Part shown: positions 44,428 to 54,371 of the stretch, one piece after another
How positions within the stretch are numbered: the first letter of the stretch is position 1
How the letters are laid out: every line of letters begins with the position of its first letter
DNA from: Pseudomonas benzenivorans
Lineage (GTDB): Bacteria > Pseudomonadota > Gammaproteobacteria > Pseudomonadales > Pseudomonadaceae
Reading direction: 5' to 3'
DNA: 64,000 nt
Assembly (NCBI RefSeq): GCF_024397895.1
Contig: NZ_CP073346.1
Span: 806,001-870,000 of the forward strand
Notes under the pieces: model-generated
Seen by the model: only the letters and a program-made list of their open reading frames with translations
What the model was told of the DNA's origin: nothing
Databases searched by the model: none
Program-made: the position numbers and the translations under genes

Positions 44428-45387
44428 ATGGACAAGATTCTGCACCAGCCCCTGGGCGGCAACGAAATGCCCCGCTTCGGCGGCATCGCCACCATGATGC
44501 GTCTGCCCCATATCCAGAACGACGAGGAAATGCGCCAGCTGGATGCCGCCTTCGTCGGCGTGCCGCTGGACATCGGCACCTCGCTGCGCTCCGGCACCCG
44601 CTTCGGTCCCCGCGAGATCCGCGCCCAGTCGGTGATGATCCGCCCCTACAACATGGCCACCGGCGCCGCGCCGTTCGACTCCCTGAACATCGCCGACATC
44701 GGCGATGTGGCGATCAATACCTTCAACCTGCTGGACGCGGTGCGCATCATCGAGGAGTCCTACGACAAGATCGTCGAGCTCGGCATTATTCCGCTGACCC
44801 TGGGTGGCGACCACACCATCACCCTGCCGATCCTCCGCGCGCTGAAGAAGAAGCACGGCAAGATCGGTCTGGTGCACATCGATGCGCATGCCGATGTGAA
44901 TGACCATATGTTCGGCGAGAAGATCGCCCACGGCACCACCTTCCGCCGCGCCGTCGAGGAAGACCTGCTCGATTGCGACCGCGTGGTGCAGATCGGCCTG
45001 CGCGCACAGGGCTACACCGCCGAGGACTTCAACTGGAGCCGCAAGCAGGGCTTCCGCGTGGTCCAGGCCGAAGAGTGCTGGCACAAGTCCCTGGCCCCGC
45101 TGATGGAAGAAGTCCGTGCCAAGGTCGACGGTGGTCCGGTCTACCTGAGTTTCGACATCGACGGCATCGACCCGGCCTGGGCACCCGGCACCGGCACGCC
45201 GGAGATCGGCGGCCTGACCACCATCCAGGCGATGGAGATCATCCGTGGCTGCCAGGATCTGCAGCTGATCGGCTGCGACGTGGTGGAAGTCTCCCCGCCC
45301 TACGACACCACCGGCAACACCTCGTTGCTGGGTGCCAACCTGCTGTACGAAATGCTCTGCGTGTTGCCCGGCGTGCAGCGTCGCTGA
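44428..45387 (+). CDS. gbuA: Guanidinobutyrase GbuA
   Basis: 319 residues of the ureohydrolase (arginase/agmatinase) family. Mn-binding motifs: LTLGGDHTITLP, HIDAHADVND and FDIDGIDPAWAPGTGTPE. The sequence follows P. aeruginosa GbuA closely from memory (MDK-LHQPLGGNEMPRFGGIA start). It hydrolyses 4-guanidinobutyrate to 4-aminobutyrate and urea, a step in the arginine dehydrogenase/transaminase routes. It is first in a plus-strand cluster with a YjiH-type transporter and a decarboxylase. Confidence 0.95.
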   Translation: MDKILHQPLGGNEMPRFGGIATMMRLPHIQNDEEMRQLDAAFVGVPLDIGTSLRSGTRFGPREIRAQSVMIRPYNMATGAAPFDSLNIADIGDVAINTFNLLDAVRIIEESYDKIVELGIIPLTLGGDHTITLPILRALKKKHGKIGLVHIDAHADVNDHMFGEKIAHGTTFRRAVEEDLLDCDRVVQIGLRAQGYTAEDFNWSRKQGFRVVQAEECWHKSLAPLMEEVRAKVDGGPVYLSFDIDGIDPAWAPGTGTPEIGGLTTIQAMEIIRGCQDLQLIGCDVVEVSPPYDTTGNTSLLGANLLYEMLCVLPGVQRR

Positions 45388-45462
45388 CCGTTCGGGCCTT
45401 TTGTTCCACACTGGGCGCCGAGCGGCGCCCAGGCACTGCACAACAACAATTAAGGTGCTGCG

Positions 45463-46857
45463 ATGAATAATGAAGAAACCCTGATCGCCGGCGATGAGCC
45501 ACAACCCACCACCCACGCCTTCAACATGCGCCAGCTGCTGATCTTCCTGATCCCCTCGCTGCTCGGCGTGCTGCTGTTCCTCACCCCCATCGTCTACGAC
45601 GGCAAGGTCACCATCGGCCTGGGCGTCATGGCCGATGCACTGAAGGCAGCCTTCGCCGCCTCGCTACCGGCCATCGCCGTCGCCCTGCTGGGCTTCTCGG
45701 CCGTTGTCGGCCTGTTCGCCAGCCTGTTCAAGCCGCGCTGGATCACCGAACGCCACGCGCTCAACGAGCTGTTCAACCTGCATCCGTTCTGGCTGGCCCT
45801 GCGGGTGGTCGGCGCGCTGTTCGCCGCCATGACCTTCTGGGAGTTCGGCCCGGAATGGATCTGGAGCGCCTACACCGGCGGCGTGGTGCTCAAGGACCTG
45901 GCCCCGGTGCTGATCACCTTCTTCCTGGTCGCCGGCCTGATCCTGCCGCTGCTCACCGACTTCGGCCTGATGGAATTCTGCGGCACCCTGGTGCGCAACG
46001 TCTTCCGCAAGGTGTTCGGCCTGCCCGGCCGTTCGGCCATCGACGCCATTGCCTCCTGGCTCGGCTCCGGCACCGTCGGCGTGCTGATCACCGCCCAGCA
46101 GTACCAGAAAGGCTTCTACAGCGCCCGGGAAGCGGCGGTGATCGCCACCAACTTCTCCATCGCCTCGATCGCCTTCAGCCTGCTTATCACCAGCTTCATG
46201 AAGCTCGACCACCTGTTCGTGCCCTTCTACCTGACGGTGGTGGTAGCCGGTCTGGCGGCGGCGATCATCACCCCGCGCATCCCGCCGCTGTCGTGGAAGA
46301 AGGACGAGTACGTCGCCGGCGTCGGCAAGCAGATCAAGGAAGACGTGCCCGCCGGCACCTCGCTGCTGCGCTGGGGTGTGCTGCAGGCGGTGAAACGCGC
46401 CAACAGCAACCCGTCACCGGCACAGATGGTCAAGGTCGGCGTGCACAACGTGGTGGACATCTGGCTCGGCCTGCTGCCGCTGGTCATGGCCATCGGCACC
46501 GTCTCCCTGGCGATCGCCGAGTACACGCCGATCTTCAACTGGCTGTCCGCCCCCATAGTGCCGTTGCTGGAGCTGCTGCAGCTGCCGGAAGCGGCCAAGG
46601 CGGCGCCGGCGATGCTGGTGGGCTTTGCCGACATGTTCCTGCCGGCGGTACTGGGCAAGGGCATCGAGAGCGAGCTGACCCGCTTCGTGGTGGCCTGCGT
46701 GTCGCTGACCCAGCTGATCTACATGTCGGAAGTGGGCGTGCTGATCATCAAGGCCAAGCTGCCGCTGAACCTGCTGGAGCTGTTCGTGATCTTCATCCTC
46801 CGCACCCTGATCACCCTGCCGATCATCGCGCTGATGGCGCACTGGATCGTCGGCTGA
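45463..46857 (+). CDS. YjiH-family membrane transporter (nucleoside-recognition domain)
   Basis: 464 residues with about ten helices. Two Gate-type repeats are visible (GSGTVGVLITAQQYQKGFYSAREAAV and MLVGFADMFLPAVLGKGIESELTRFVVACVSLTQLIYMSEVG regions). YjiH-type proteins have no firmly known substrate. Placed between gbuA and a 2-ketoarginine-type decarboxylase, it may carry a guanidino compound (inference). AAGGTG precedes the ATG. Confidence 0.85.
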   Translation: MNNEETLIAGDEPQPTTHAFNMRQLLIFLIPSLLGVLLFLTPIVYDGKVTIGLGVMADALKAAFAASLPAIAVALLGFSAVVGLFASLFKPRWITERHALNELFNLHPFWLALRVVGALFAAMTFWEFGPEWIWSAYTGGVVLKDLAPVLITFFLVAGLILPLLTDFGLMEFCGTLVRNVFRKVFGLPGRSAIDAIASWLGSGTVGVLITAQQYQKGFYSAREAAVIATNFSIASIAFSLLITSFMKLDHLFVPFYLTVVVAGLAAAIITPRIPPLSWKKDEYVAGVGKQIKEDVPAGTSLLRWGVLQAVKRANSNPSPAQMVKVGVHNVVDIWLGLLPLVMAIGTVSLAIAEYTPIFNWLSAPIVPLLELLQLPEAAKAAPAMLVGFADMFLPAVLGKGIESELTRFVVACVSLTQLIYMSEVGVLIIKAKLPLNLLELFVIFILRTLITLPIIALMAHWIVG

Positions 46858-46863
46858 TGCCGC

Positions 46864-46889
46864 GCCCTCTCCCCGAAAAGGGAGAGGGC
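46864..46889. repeat. Intercistronic hairpin
   Basis: GCCCTCTCCC-N6-GGGAGAGGGC, a perfect 10-bp stem in the 59-nt gap between the YjiH-type gene and the decarboxylase. No T-run follows. It may stabilise or separate transcript segments. Confidence 0.6.
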
Positions 46890-46916
46890 CTCGCGGCCTG
46901 ACATAAAGGAAGGACC

Positions 46917-48518
46917 ATGACTACCTGCGGCGAATTTCTCGTCAAGCAACTCGAAGCCTGGGGCGTCGACACCGTGTTCGGCATCCCCGGCGTGCATACC
47001 GTCGAGCTCTACCGCGGCCTGCCCCACAGCGGCATTCGCCATATCACCCCGCGCCACGAGCAAGGCGCCGGCTTCATGGCCGACGGCTACGCCCGGGTCA
47101 GCGGCAAGCCCGGGGTGTGCTTCATCATCACCGGCCCGGGCATGACCAATATCCTCACCGCCATGGCCCAGGCCTATGCCGACTCGATCCCGATGCTGGT
47201 GATTTCCAGCGTCAACGAGCGCGAACGCCTCGGCCTCGGCAAGGGCTACCTGCACGAGCTGCCCAATCAGCGCGCGCTGGTGGCCGGCGTTAGCGCCTTC
47301 AGCCATACCCTGATGAGTGTCGAGGAACTGCCGAGCGTGCTGGCCCGCGCCTTCGCCGTGTTCGAGGGCGAGCGGCCGCGGCCGGTGCATATCGAGCTGC
47401 CGCTGGACATCATCACCGCCAGCGCCGAACAGATGCGCGTGCTGCCCAAGCCCAGGGTGTCCCGGGCGACGCCATGCATAGAGCAACTGCGCGAAGCGGC
47501 GGCCCGGCTGCGCGCTGCCCAGCGCCCGCTGCTGCTGCTCGGCGGCGGCTGCACCGATGCCCAGGCCGAGGCCCGCGCCCTGGCCGCCGCCCTGGATGCG
47601 CCGACCGCCCTGACCATCAACGCCAAGGGCCTGCTGCCGCCCGGCCACCCCCTGCTGCTGGGCAGCAACCAGTCCCTGGTGCCGGTGCGCCAGTTGGCCC
47701 TGGAGGCCGACGTGGTGCTGGCCATCGGCACCGAGCTGGGCGAAACCGACTACGACGTGGTGTTCGACGGCAACTTCAGGATCGCCGGCGAGCTGATCCG
47801 CATCGACATCGACGCCCAGCAACTGCTGCGCAACCATGCCCCGAGCCTGGCGATCCAGGGCGACGCGCGCCTGGCCATGCAGCAGCTGCTGGCCGAACTG
47901 CCGGCGCGCCCAGCCGACCCGCACAGCGCCGGCGCCCGCCGCACTGCAGCCGTGCAGGCGCAGCTGGCCGAGGACTTCACCGGCTGGGCGCACTACCGCC
48001 AGCTGTTCGACAGCGTGCTGAGCGCCCTGCCCGAGGCGCGCTTCGTCGGCGACTCGACCCAGACGGTGTACAGCGGCAATCACCTGGTCGAACTGGACGG
48101 CGCGCGCCGCTGGTTCAATTCCTCCACCGGCTACGGCACCCTCGGCTACGGCCTGCCGGCGGCCATCGGCGCCAAGCTGGCGGAGCCCGAGCGGCCGGTG
48201 ATCTGCCTGATCGGCGACGGCGGCTTGCAGTTCACCCTGCCCGAGCTGGCCAGCGCAGTGGAGGCCGGGGTCGGCATCATCGTGCTGCTGTGGAACAACG
48301 CCGGCTACGGCGAGATCAAGCGCTACATGGAGAAGCGCGCCATCCCCCCCCTCGGCGTCGACATCTACACCCCGGACTTCCTCGCCCTGGCCCGCGGCTT
48401 CGGCTGCGCCGCCGAGCGCGCCCGCGACCACGCCCATCTGCAGCAGTTGCTGCGCGAGGCCCCGGAGGACCGCCCTCTGCTGATCGAGATCGCCGAGGCG
48501 CCGCCCTTCCACCCCTGA
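46917..48518 (+). CDS. Thiamine-diphosphate decarboxylase, 5-guanidino-2-oxopentanoate type
   Basis: 533 residues with the three domains of the acetolactate synthase / benzoylformate decarboxylase family. The catalytic Glu is in PRHEQGAGFMADGYAR (about 43-58). The ThDP-binding motif GDGGLQFTLPEL ends in NNAGYGEIK. Its place beside gbuA and the acetolactate-synthase-like look match the P. aeruginosa neighbour of gbuA annotated for 2-ketoarginine decarboxylation to 4-guanidinobutyraldehyde. That exact substrate is inferred from context. Confidence 0.85.
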   Translation: MTTCGEFLVKQLEAWGVDTVFGIPGVHTVELYRGLPHSGIRHITPRHEQGAGFMADGYARVSGKPGVCFIITGPGMTNILTAMAQAYADSIPMLVISSVNERERLGLGKGYLHELPNQRALVAGVSAFSHTLMSVEELPSVLARAFAVFEGERPRPVHIELPLDIITASAEQMRVLPKPRVSRATPCIEQLREAAARLRAAQRPLLLLGGGCTDAQAEARALAAALDAPTALTINAKGLLPPGHPLLLGSNQSLVPVRQLALEADVVLAIGTELGETDYDVVFDGNFRIAGELIRIDIDAQQLLRNHAPSLAIQGDARLAMQQLLAELPARPADPHSAGARRTAAVQAQLAEDFTGWAHYRQLFDSVLSALPEARFVGDSTQTVYSGNHLVELDGARRWFNSSTGYGTLGYGLPAAIGAKLAEPERPVICLIGDGGLQFTLPELASAVEAGVGIIVLLWNNAGYGEIKRYMEKRAIPPLGVDIYTPDFLALARGFGCAAERARDHAHLQQLLREAPEDRPLLIEIAEAPPFHP

Positions 48519-48600
48519 CCGGAACGGCCAAATGGCGTAGTTTGGCAAAGGGCTGCACCGGCCTAGACTCAAGCTACGCCATCAGCCGAGGGCCACCGCC

Positions 48601-49335
48601 ATGAAGATCGTCAGCCGTGAACGCTGGTTCGAGGTGCAACGGCGCGACCTTGGCATCAGCCTGATCCACGAGCCCTATATCCGGCCCTTCTACCGCTGCA
48701 ACCTGTGGCATGTGCGGGGCAGCGCGCGCGACCTGCTGATCGACTCCGGCTCCGGCCTGGTCAGCCTGCGCGAGCAGTTGCCCTGGTTGACGGAGAGGCC
48801 CTTGCTGGCGGTGGCCAGCCATACCCACTTCGACCATATCGCCGGTCACCACGAATTCCCCGAACGCCTGGTGCACCCGGCCGAAGCCGACATCCTCGCC
48901 GCGCCAACCGCCGCCAGCACCCTGGCGGCGGACTGTGTCGGCGACGCGATGTTCGAGGCCCACCCGGACTGCCCGCTGTGCTACGCCGAATACCGGGTCA
49001 AGGCGGCGCCGGCAACGCGGCTGATCGAGGAAGGCGATGTGCTGGACCTGGGCGACCGGGTGCTGGAGGTGCTGCATACCCCGGGCCATTCGCCGGGGGG
49101 CATCAGTTTGTGGGAGAAGGCGACGCAGACGCTGTTTTCCGGCGACATCCTCTATGACGGCCCACTGGTGGAAAACGCCTACCACTCCAACCTGGAGGAT
49201 TACGCCCGTAGCCTGCTACGCCTGCGCGACCTGCCGGTGCGAATCGTGCGTGGCGGGCACTTCCCGAGCTTTTCCGGCGAGCGCATGGTCGAGCTGATCG
49301 ACCGCTGGCTGCGGGAACATCCGGGGCTGCGTTAG
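48601..49335 (+). CDS. Metallo-beta-lactamase-fold hydrolase
   Basis: 244 residues with an intact metal motif SHTHFDHIAGH (about 78-88), then HTPGHSPGGISL and FSGDILYDGP. It is cytoplasmic by prediction. It follows the decarboxylase by 82 nt in the gbu cluster and may be cotranscribed. Substrate unknown; glyoxalase II-like thioester hydrolysis is one option. In contrast to the MBL-fold protein at 13110, all ligands look present. Confidence 0.88.
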   Translation: MKIVSRERWFEVQRRDLGISLIHEPYIRPFYRCNLWHVRGSARDLLIDSGSGLVSLREQLPWLTERPLLAVASHTHFDHIAGHHEFPERLVHPAEADILAAPTAASTLAADCVGDAMFEAHPDCPLCYAEYRVKAAPATRLIEEGDVLDLGDRVLEVLHTPGHSPGGISLWEKATQTLFSGDILYDGPLVENAYHSNLEDYARSLLRLRDLPVRIVRGGHFPSFSGERMVELIDRWLREHPGLR

Positions 49336-49345
49336 CCTCCAGCCG

Positions 49346-49386
49346 CACAGCCGGCGCCCCTACCCTCGAGGGCCGGCGGGGCTGTG
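49346..49386. terminator. Hairpin between the MBL hydrolase and the small ORF
   Basis: CACAGCC pairs with GGCTGTG (49346-49352 / 49380-49386), with inner CCGGC/GCCGG pairing. It lies between converging genes and probably ends both transcripts. Confidence 0.5.
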
Positions 49387-49387
49387 A

Positions 49388-49516
49388 CTAGCGGCGTTTG
49401 CGCGGCGCTTGCGGGCTGCGCGGCGGGCTGCTGGGGATCGGGACGGGCTGGGGCCGTTCGAGCAGCCCCCAGGCGACCAGCAGGTCTTCAAGAGCGTTAA
49501 GCAGCTTGGCGATCAT
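49388..49516 (-). CDS. Small protein of 42 residues
   Basis: The frame MIAKLLNALEDLLVAWGLLE is followed by a proline-rich, basic tail ending RKRR. The N-terminal half is an amphipathic helix. The call rests on an excellent ribosome site, AGGAGGAAG, 5 nt before the ATG, and a hairpin just past the stop. It converges on the gbu cluster end. P. aeruginosa also has a small gene beside the gbu region (PA1414, linked to the SicX RNA), but I cannot confirm orthology. No clear Anr box is seen upstream. Confidence 0.6.
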   Translation of the reverse strand: MIAKLLNALEDLLVAWGLLERPQPVPIPSSPPRSPQAPRKRR

Positions 49517-49722
49517 GAGACTTCCTCCTGCCAAGGGTGACGACGAGGCGCAATTCGCACCTGATTTCAGCGTAGATGAGCGGCGCCCCGGCTGCTGCTC
49601 CTTCGCGCCACGCCAGCCCATGACGAGCGCCTCGTGATGGGCCCTGAACACGCCAGCAACGGGCTGTGGGGCCAGACAGGCCGGGCCTCGCGGCCTGGTC
49701 CTGCCGTTGGTCGCCGAGCGCC

Positions 49723-51453
49723 TCAGCGGCGGCGCTCGCCAGGCTCGGGCGAGCGCCGATACGGGAACACGTCGATCACCTTGCCGGCGCGGATCGCCTC
49801 CTGCAGCCCTTTCCAATAGTCGGCGTCGTACAGCTCGCCGTGCAGTTGGCTGAACAGGCGGCGCTGCTTGATATCGGCGAACAGGAAGGGCGGGAACTCC
49901 TCGGGGAACACATCCATGGGCGCCACCGAATACCAGGGCTCGGACGCCATCTCGTCCTCCGGGTAACGCGGCGGAGGAATGTGGCGGAAGTTCACCTCGG
50001 TGAGAAAGCAGATCTCGTCGTAGTCGTAGAACACCACGCGGCCATGGCGGGTGACACCGAAGTTCTTCAGCAGCATGTCGCCGGGGAAGATATTGGCCGC
50101 CGCCAGCTGCTTGATCGCCAGGCCGTAGTCGTCCAGCGCCTCGCGCACCTGGGCCTCGCTGGCGTTCTCGACATAGAGGTTGAGCGGGGTCATGCGCCGC
50201 TCGGTCCAGCAGTGGCGCACCAGCACCGTGTCACCCTCCAGCACCACGGTGGACGGCGCCACCTCCAGCAGTTCGGCCAGGCATTCGGGGGCGAACTTGG
50301 CCTTCGGGAAGCGGAAATCGGCGAACTCCTGGGTATCGGCCATGCGCCCGACCCGATCGACGCTCTTCACCAGGCGGTACTTCTGAATCACCGTCGAACG
50401 GTCGACGTTCTTCACCGGCGAGAAACGGTCCTTGATGATCTTGAACACCGTGTTGAAGCCCGGCAGGGTGAACACGCTCATGACCATGCCGCGCACCCCC
50501 GGGGCCATGATGAACTGGTCGTCGGTGTTCGCCAGGTGGTTGATCAGCGCCCGGTAGAACTCCGACTTGCCGTGTTTGTAGAAGCCGATCGAGGTGTACA
50601 GCTCGGCGATGTGCTTGCCCGGCAGGATGCGCCGCAGAAAGCCGATGAACTCCGCCGGAATATCCACCCGCACCATGAAGTAGGAACGGGTGAAGGAAAA
50701 GATGATCGACACCTCGGCCTCGTCGGTGATCAGCGCATCGATCTGGATGCCCTGACCCTCGCGGTGCAGCAGCGGGAAAACCAGCGGCCATTGCTCGTCG
50801 CGGGTATAGATGCGCCCGACCAGGTAGGCGCCCTTGTTGCGAAAGAGCACAGTGGAGAACAGCTCGATGCACAGCTCCGGATCCTTGCACACCCAGTCCG
50901 GCAGGCTGTCCCGCAGTTGCCCCTCCAGGCGCTTGAGGTCGCGGGGCAGGTCCTCGAACGGCACGTCGAAGCTGTAGTCCTGGAAGATCGCCTCGAGCAT
51001 GCTCGCCAGACCGCCGTTGGGCCGATAGCTGCGGGTCTGCGCGGCACGCTGGCGACTGTGCAGGGACGGCCGGGTGGTATGGATGAACATGCAGCCGTCG
51101 CTGATCTGGTCATGGTTGAACAGGCCGCAGAAGATCGAGTTGAACCAGGTTTCCGCCAGCTCGTCGTCGTAACGCAAGTCGATCAGGGCAATGTAGGCGC
51201 TCTTCACCAGCGGCCACTGGCACACGTCGCGCAAGTCGTCGCCGAAGCGCTCGTCCAGGCGCTCGACCACCTCGCCGACCTTTTCCTCATACAGGTTGAT
51301 GCGCGCGGCCGAGGCCTGCTGCGCCTCCTGCCAGAGCGCCTGCTCGAAGCGCTCACGGGCGCCTTCGGTGATCTGGCGGAAGTGCTCGCGGTAGTCGTCG
51401 AAGCCCTCGAGAATCCGACGGGCGATGTCGGCGGCCGGCCATTGCTGCGCCAT
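49723..51453 (-). CDS. aceK: Isocitrate dehydrogenase kinase/phosphatase AceK
   Basis: 576 residues, normal length. The bifunctional enzyme phosphorylates and reactivates isocitrate dehydrogenase, directing carbon into the glyoxylate shunt. The ATP-binding loop reads [16 protein letters not shown] and [12 protein letters not shown] supplies catalytic acidic residues. It is a monocistronic gene, away from aceA/aceB, as in other Pseudomonas. Confidence 0.96.
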   Translation of the reverse strand: MAQQWPAADIARRILEGFDDYREHFRQITEGARERFEQALWQEAQQASAARINLYEEKVGEVVERLDERFGDDLRDVCQWPLVKSAYIALIDLRYDDELAETWFNSIFCGLFNHDQISDGCMFIHTTRPSLHSRQRAAQTRSYRPNGGLASMLEAIFQDYSFDVPFEDLPRDLKRLEGQLRDSLPDWVCKDPELCIELFSTVLFRNKGAYLVGRIYTRDEQWPLVFPLLHREGQGIQIDALITDEAEVSIIFSFTRSYFMVRVDIPAEFIGFLRRILPGKHIAELYTSIGFYKHGKSEFYRALINHLANTDDQFIMAPGVRGMVMSVFTLPGFNTVFKIIKDRFSPVKNVDRSTVIQKYRLVKSVDRVGRMADTQEFADFRFPKAKFAPECLAELLEVAPSTVVLEGDTVLVRHCWTERRMTPLNLYVENASEAQVREALDDYGLAIKQLAAANIFPGDMLLKNFGVTRHGRVVFYDYDEICFLTEVNFRHIPPPRYPEDEMASEPWYSVAPMDVFPEEFPPFLFADIKQRRLFSQLHGELYDADYWKGLQEAIRAGKVIDVFPYRRSPEPGERRR

Positions 51454-51680
51454 GGGGCTGTCCTCTGCTGAAACGATCGGAGTGGAGTGGCGAGCTTAGT
51501 CAGTGGGCGGCGCCCGGGAAAGCCCGACGCCGGGCCGTCGTGGTCAGCAGAGCATACTGCGCGGCCGCCTGGACCGGGCACCCCCACCGCAACTGTGCCG
51601 GTTATTTGAAAGCCAGTTGTGGATTGCGCCGCCGCACGGGCAGCGTAAGCTGGCCGCCTCCACTTTCGAGACTCTCAGTG

Positions 51681-52598
51681 ATGCGCCTCGCCGACCTGCT
51701 CCGCCTGCTGCTGCTCGCCGCCATCTGGGGCGCCAGTTTCCTGTTCATGCGGATCATCGCCCCGGTGCTCGGCAGCATGCCTACCGCCTTCTTTCGCGCC
51801 AGCCTGGGCGCCCTCGGGCTGCTGGCGATCCTGCTGCTGATGCGGGTGCGCTGGGACTTTCGCGGCAAGCTCAGGCAGTGCCTGCTGCTCGGGGTGATCA
51901 ACGCCGGGCTGCCGTCGGCCATGTACTGCCTGGCGGCCCTGGTGCTGCCGGCCGGCTATTCGGCGATCCTCAACGCCACCACGCCGATGATGGGCGTGTT
52001 GATCGGCATGCTGTTCTTCGCCGAGGCCCTGACCCTGAGCAAGGCTGCCGGCGTGGCGATTGGCCTGTTCGGCGTGGCGGTGCTGACCCGCACCGGCCCG
52101 GTGCAGTTCGACCTGGAGCTGCTGCTGGGCGCCGGCGCCTGCCTGGTTGCCACCACCTGCTACGGCTTCGCCGGCTTTCTCGCCCGCAGCTGGATCGCCG
52201 AGCGCGGCGGCCTGGACAATCGCCTGACGGCCTTCAGCAGCCTGTGCGGCGCCAGCCTGTTCCTGCTGCCCTGGTTCGCCGGCTCGCTGCTGCTGCAACC
52301 GCCGGTCAGCTGGGGCGGCACGGAAGTCTGGCTGTCCCTGGCCGGCCTCGGCCTGCTCTGTACCGCCTTCGCCTACGTGCTGTACTTCCGCCTGCTGGCC
52401 GACATCGGCCCGATCAAGGCCTCCACCACCACCTTCCTGATCCCGCCCTTCGGCGTCCTATGGGGCGCGTTGCTGCTGGATGAACCGCTGTCCCTGGCCT
52501 ACCTGTACGGCGGCGCCCTGATCGCCGTGGCCTTGTGGCTGGTGGTGCGCCCTACTGCCGCGGCGGTGCAACCGAGCGTCGCCCCTCAGACCCGATAG
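51681..52598 (+). CDS. EamA/DMT-family transporter
   Basis: 305 residues from the ATG at 51681, with ten predicted helices in two EamA repeats (AAIWGASFLFMR at the start of the first; VATTCYGFAGFLAR at the start of the second; PPFGVLWGALLLDEPLS near the end). Metabolite exporter of unknown substrate. The frame is open back to 51540 but the helix begins right at this ATG. Confidence 0.88.
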   Translation: MRLADLLRLLLLAAIWGASFLFMRIIAPVLGSMPTAFFRASLGALGLLAILLLMRVRWDFRGKLRQCLLLGVINAGLPSAMYCLAALVLPAGYSAILNATTPMMGVLIGMLFFAEALTLSKAAGVAIGLFGVAVLTRTGPVQFDLELLLGAGACLVATTCYGFAGFLARSWIAERGGLDNRLTAFSSLCGASLFLLPWFAGSLLLQPPVSWGGTEVWLSLAGLGLLCTAFAYVLYFRLLADIGPIKASTTTFLIPPFGVLWGALLLDEPLSLAYLYGGALIAVALWLVVRPTAAAVQPSVAPQTR

Positions 52599-52849
52599 GC
52601 GCGCTGCGCCGCGCGACCTATTCGGGCGCCTGCGCGGCACCGGCCGGCAAGCCAACCGGCCCGCCCCCGCATCTGGACTAGACTTAAGCCTTGGGCAAGA
52701 AGCAGAGCGGGACCGGGAAGGTCGGCGCAGGCATGTTCATTTCGTTGGTGTCTGTATCGCCCGGACCTTGCGTCTCGAACTCCCCGACTGATCCATAAGC
52801 CGCGTGCGCTCGCAGCGACTTGCGAGGGTAAGCGCCAGGAGCCGTACGG

Positions 52850-54361
52850 ATGACAAGCAAGGCCGATGCCGACAGCCGCGCCGAGGACCCGATGCTGAAC
52901 TCCATCTTTGGCAGATCCGGGACGGGAACGCAAAGCCCGCACCAGCCCTCACCCTGGTGGCACAAAATCAGACAGCCCTTGCGTCGCCTGAGCCGTTCGA
53001 CCCAGTTCGTGATCGCCGCCACGGTCATCCTTGGCCTGACCATGGCCTTCGTCGGCAACCTGGTCAGCAAGACCATCGAGCGCTCGGCCGTGCAGACCGC
53101 GGCCAACGTGGTCGGCCTGTACATGACCACTTTCCTCGAACCCTACGTCCAGGAGCTGACCACCGCCGACCGACTTTCGGTAGCATCCGCCGGGGCCATC
53201 GACCGCCTGATGACCAGCCCGACCTTAACCGAGCATGTGGTCTCGGTGAAGATCTGGGCCCCTGATGGCACCATCCTCTACGCCACCAACAAGGACATGA
53301 TCGGCAAGCGCTATGCGGCTGAAGACCTGACTCAGGCGCTGCAGGGTAATACGGTCACCGAATGGGGTGCGCTGGATGCCGAAGAGAACCGATACGAGCG
53401 CAGCCTGGGCATCCCCCTGTATGAAATCTATGCGCCGCTGCGCGAATTCGGCACGGAGAGAATCATCGCGGTCGGCGAATTCTACGAAAAGGCCGAAATG
53501 CTCGAGCAGGAGATTGCCGTCATCCGCCAGGAAGTCTGGATCGTGGTCGGTACGGCGACCCTGTCCATGCTATTGCTGCTGTTCGCCATCGTCCGCCGCG
53601 GCGAGCGCATCATCCTGCGTCAAGAGCTGGCCCTCAGCCGACAAATGCAGGAACAGGCGCGCCTGAACAACCAGAACATCAACCTGCAGCGCAAGATCAC
53701 CAGCGCCAACCAGTCTTTCTCCCGGGTCAATGAACTCATCCTGCGCCGCCTCGGCGCCGACCTGCATGACGGCCCGGCACAGCTGCTGACCCTGATTCTG
53801 GTGCGCCTGGACGAACTCGCCGTACTGCAGGAGCGCTATAGGGAGAACGGCGGTGAGTTTGAGATGGACGCGCTGGAGTCCCTGAGACACGCGGCCAAGG
53901 ATGCACTGGGGGAAATTCGCGACATCTCCCGCGGCCTGGCCCTGCCGGAAATCAACGGCATGCCCCTGGGCCAGGAACTGGAGCTGGTGGTGCAGCGCCA
54001 TGAGCTGCGCACCGAAACCCAGGTCAAGCTCAGCTGCTCGGATCTACCGGAGAAGGTACCGCTGGCGCACAAGACCTGCATCTACCGTTTCGTCCAGGAG
54101 GCCCTGAACAATGCCTATCACCATGCCGACGGCGAGGGGCAGGAGGTCAGCGCCACCTTTGTCCAGGGCGTGCTGGAAGTGCGAGTTTCCGACTCGGGCG
54201 ACGGCTTCGACGTTGAGCATCCGGTCCTGGTCAAGCATCACGAACGAGCCCGCCTGGGACTGGCGGGCATGCGCTACCGGGTGGAATCACTCGGCGGCCA
54301 GTTCAACGTAATATCCAACCCGAATGACGGCACCACGGTGAGCGCCAAGTTCAGGCTTTAA
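52850..54361 (+). CDS. Membrane sensor histidine kinase (NarX/HisKA_3 type)
   Basis: 503 residues. Helices at about 52-72 and 228-248 enclose a ~155-residue periplasmic sensor region. HisKA_3 domain with His 306 (LGADLHDGPAQLL), then an ATPase domain with NNAYHHADGEGQ, DSGDGFD and RLGLAGMRYRVESLGG. It pairs with the NarL/FixJ-type regulator that converges on it 10 nt away, an unusual tail-to-tail layout. AGGAG precedes the ATG. Confidence 0.9.
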   Translation: MTSKADADSRAEDPMLNSIFGRSGTGTQSPHQPSPWWHKIRQPLRRLSRSTQFVIAATVILGLTMAFVGNLVSKTIERSAVQTAANVVGLYMTTFLEPYVQELTTADRLSVASAGAIDRLMTSPTLTEHVVSVKIWAPDGTILYATNKDMIGKRYAAEDLTQALQGNTVTEWGALDAEENRYERSLGIPLYEIYAPLREFGTERIIAVGEFYEKAEMLEQEIAVIRQEVWIVVGTATLSMLLLLFAIVRRGERIILRQELALSRQMQEQARLNNQNINLQRKITSANQSFSRVNELILRRLGADLHDGPAQLLTLILVRLDELAVLQERYRENGGEFEMDALESLRHAAKDALGEIRDISRGLALPEINGMPLGQELELVVQRHELRTETQVKLSCSDLPEKVPLAHKTCIYRFVQEALNNAYHHADGEGQEVSATFVQGVLEVRVSDSGDGFDVEHPVLVKHHERARLGLAGMRYRVESLGGQFNVISNPNDGTTVSAKFRL

Positions 54362-54371
54362 TTGACGCGGG

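Noticed and set aside
48543..48560. TGGCAAAGGGCTGCA before the MBL hydrolase as a sigma-54 promoter
   Set aside because: Spacing between GG and GC is one base too short and no enhancer-like site is present.
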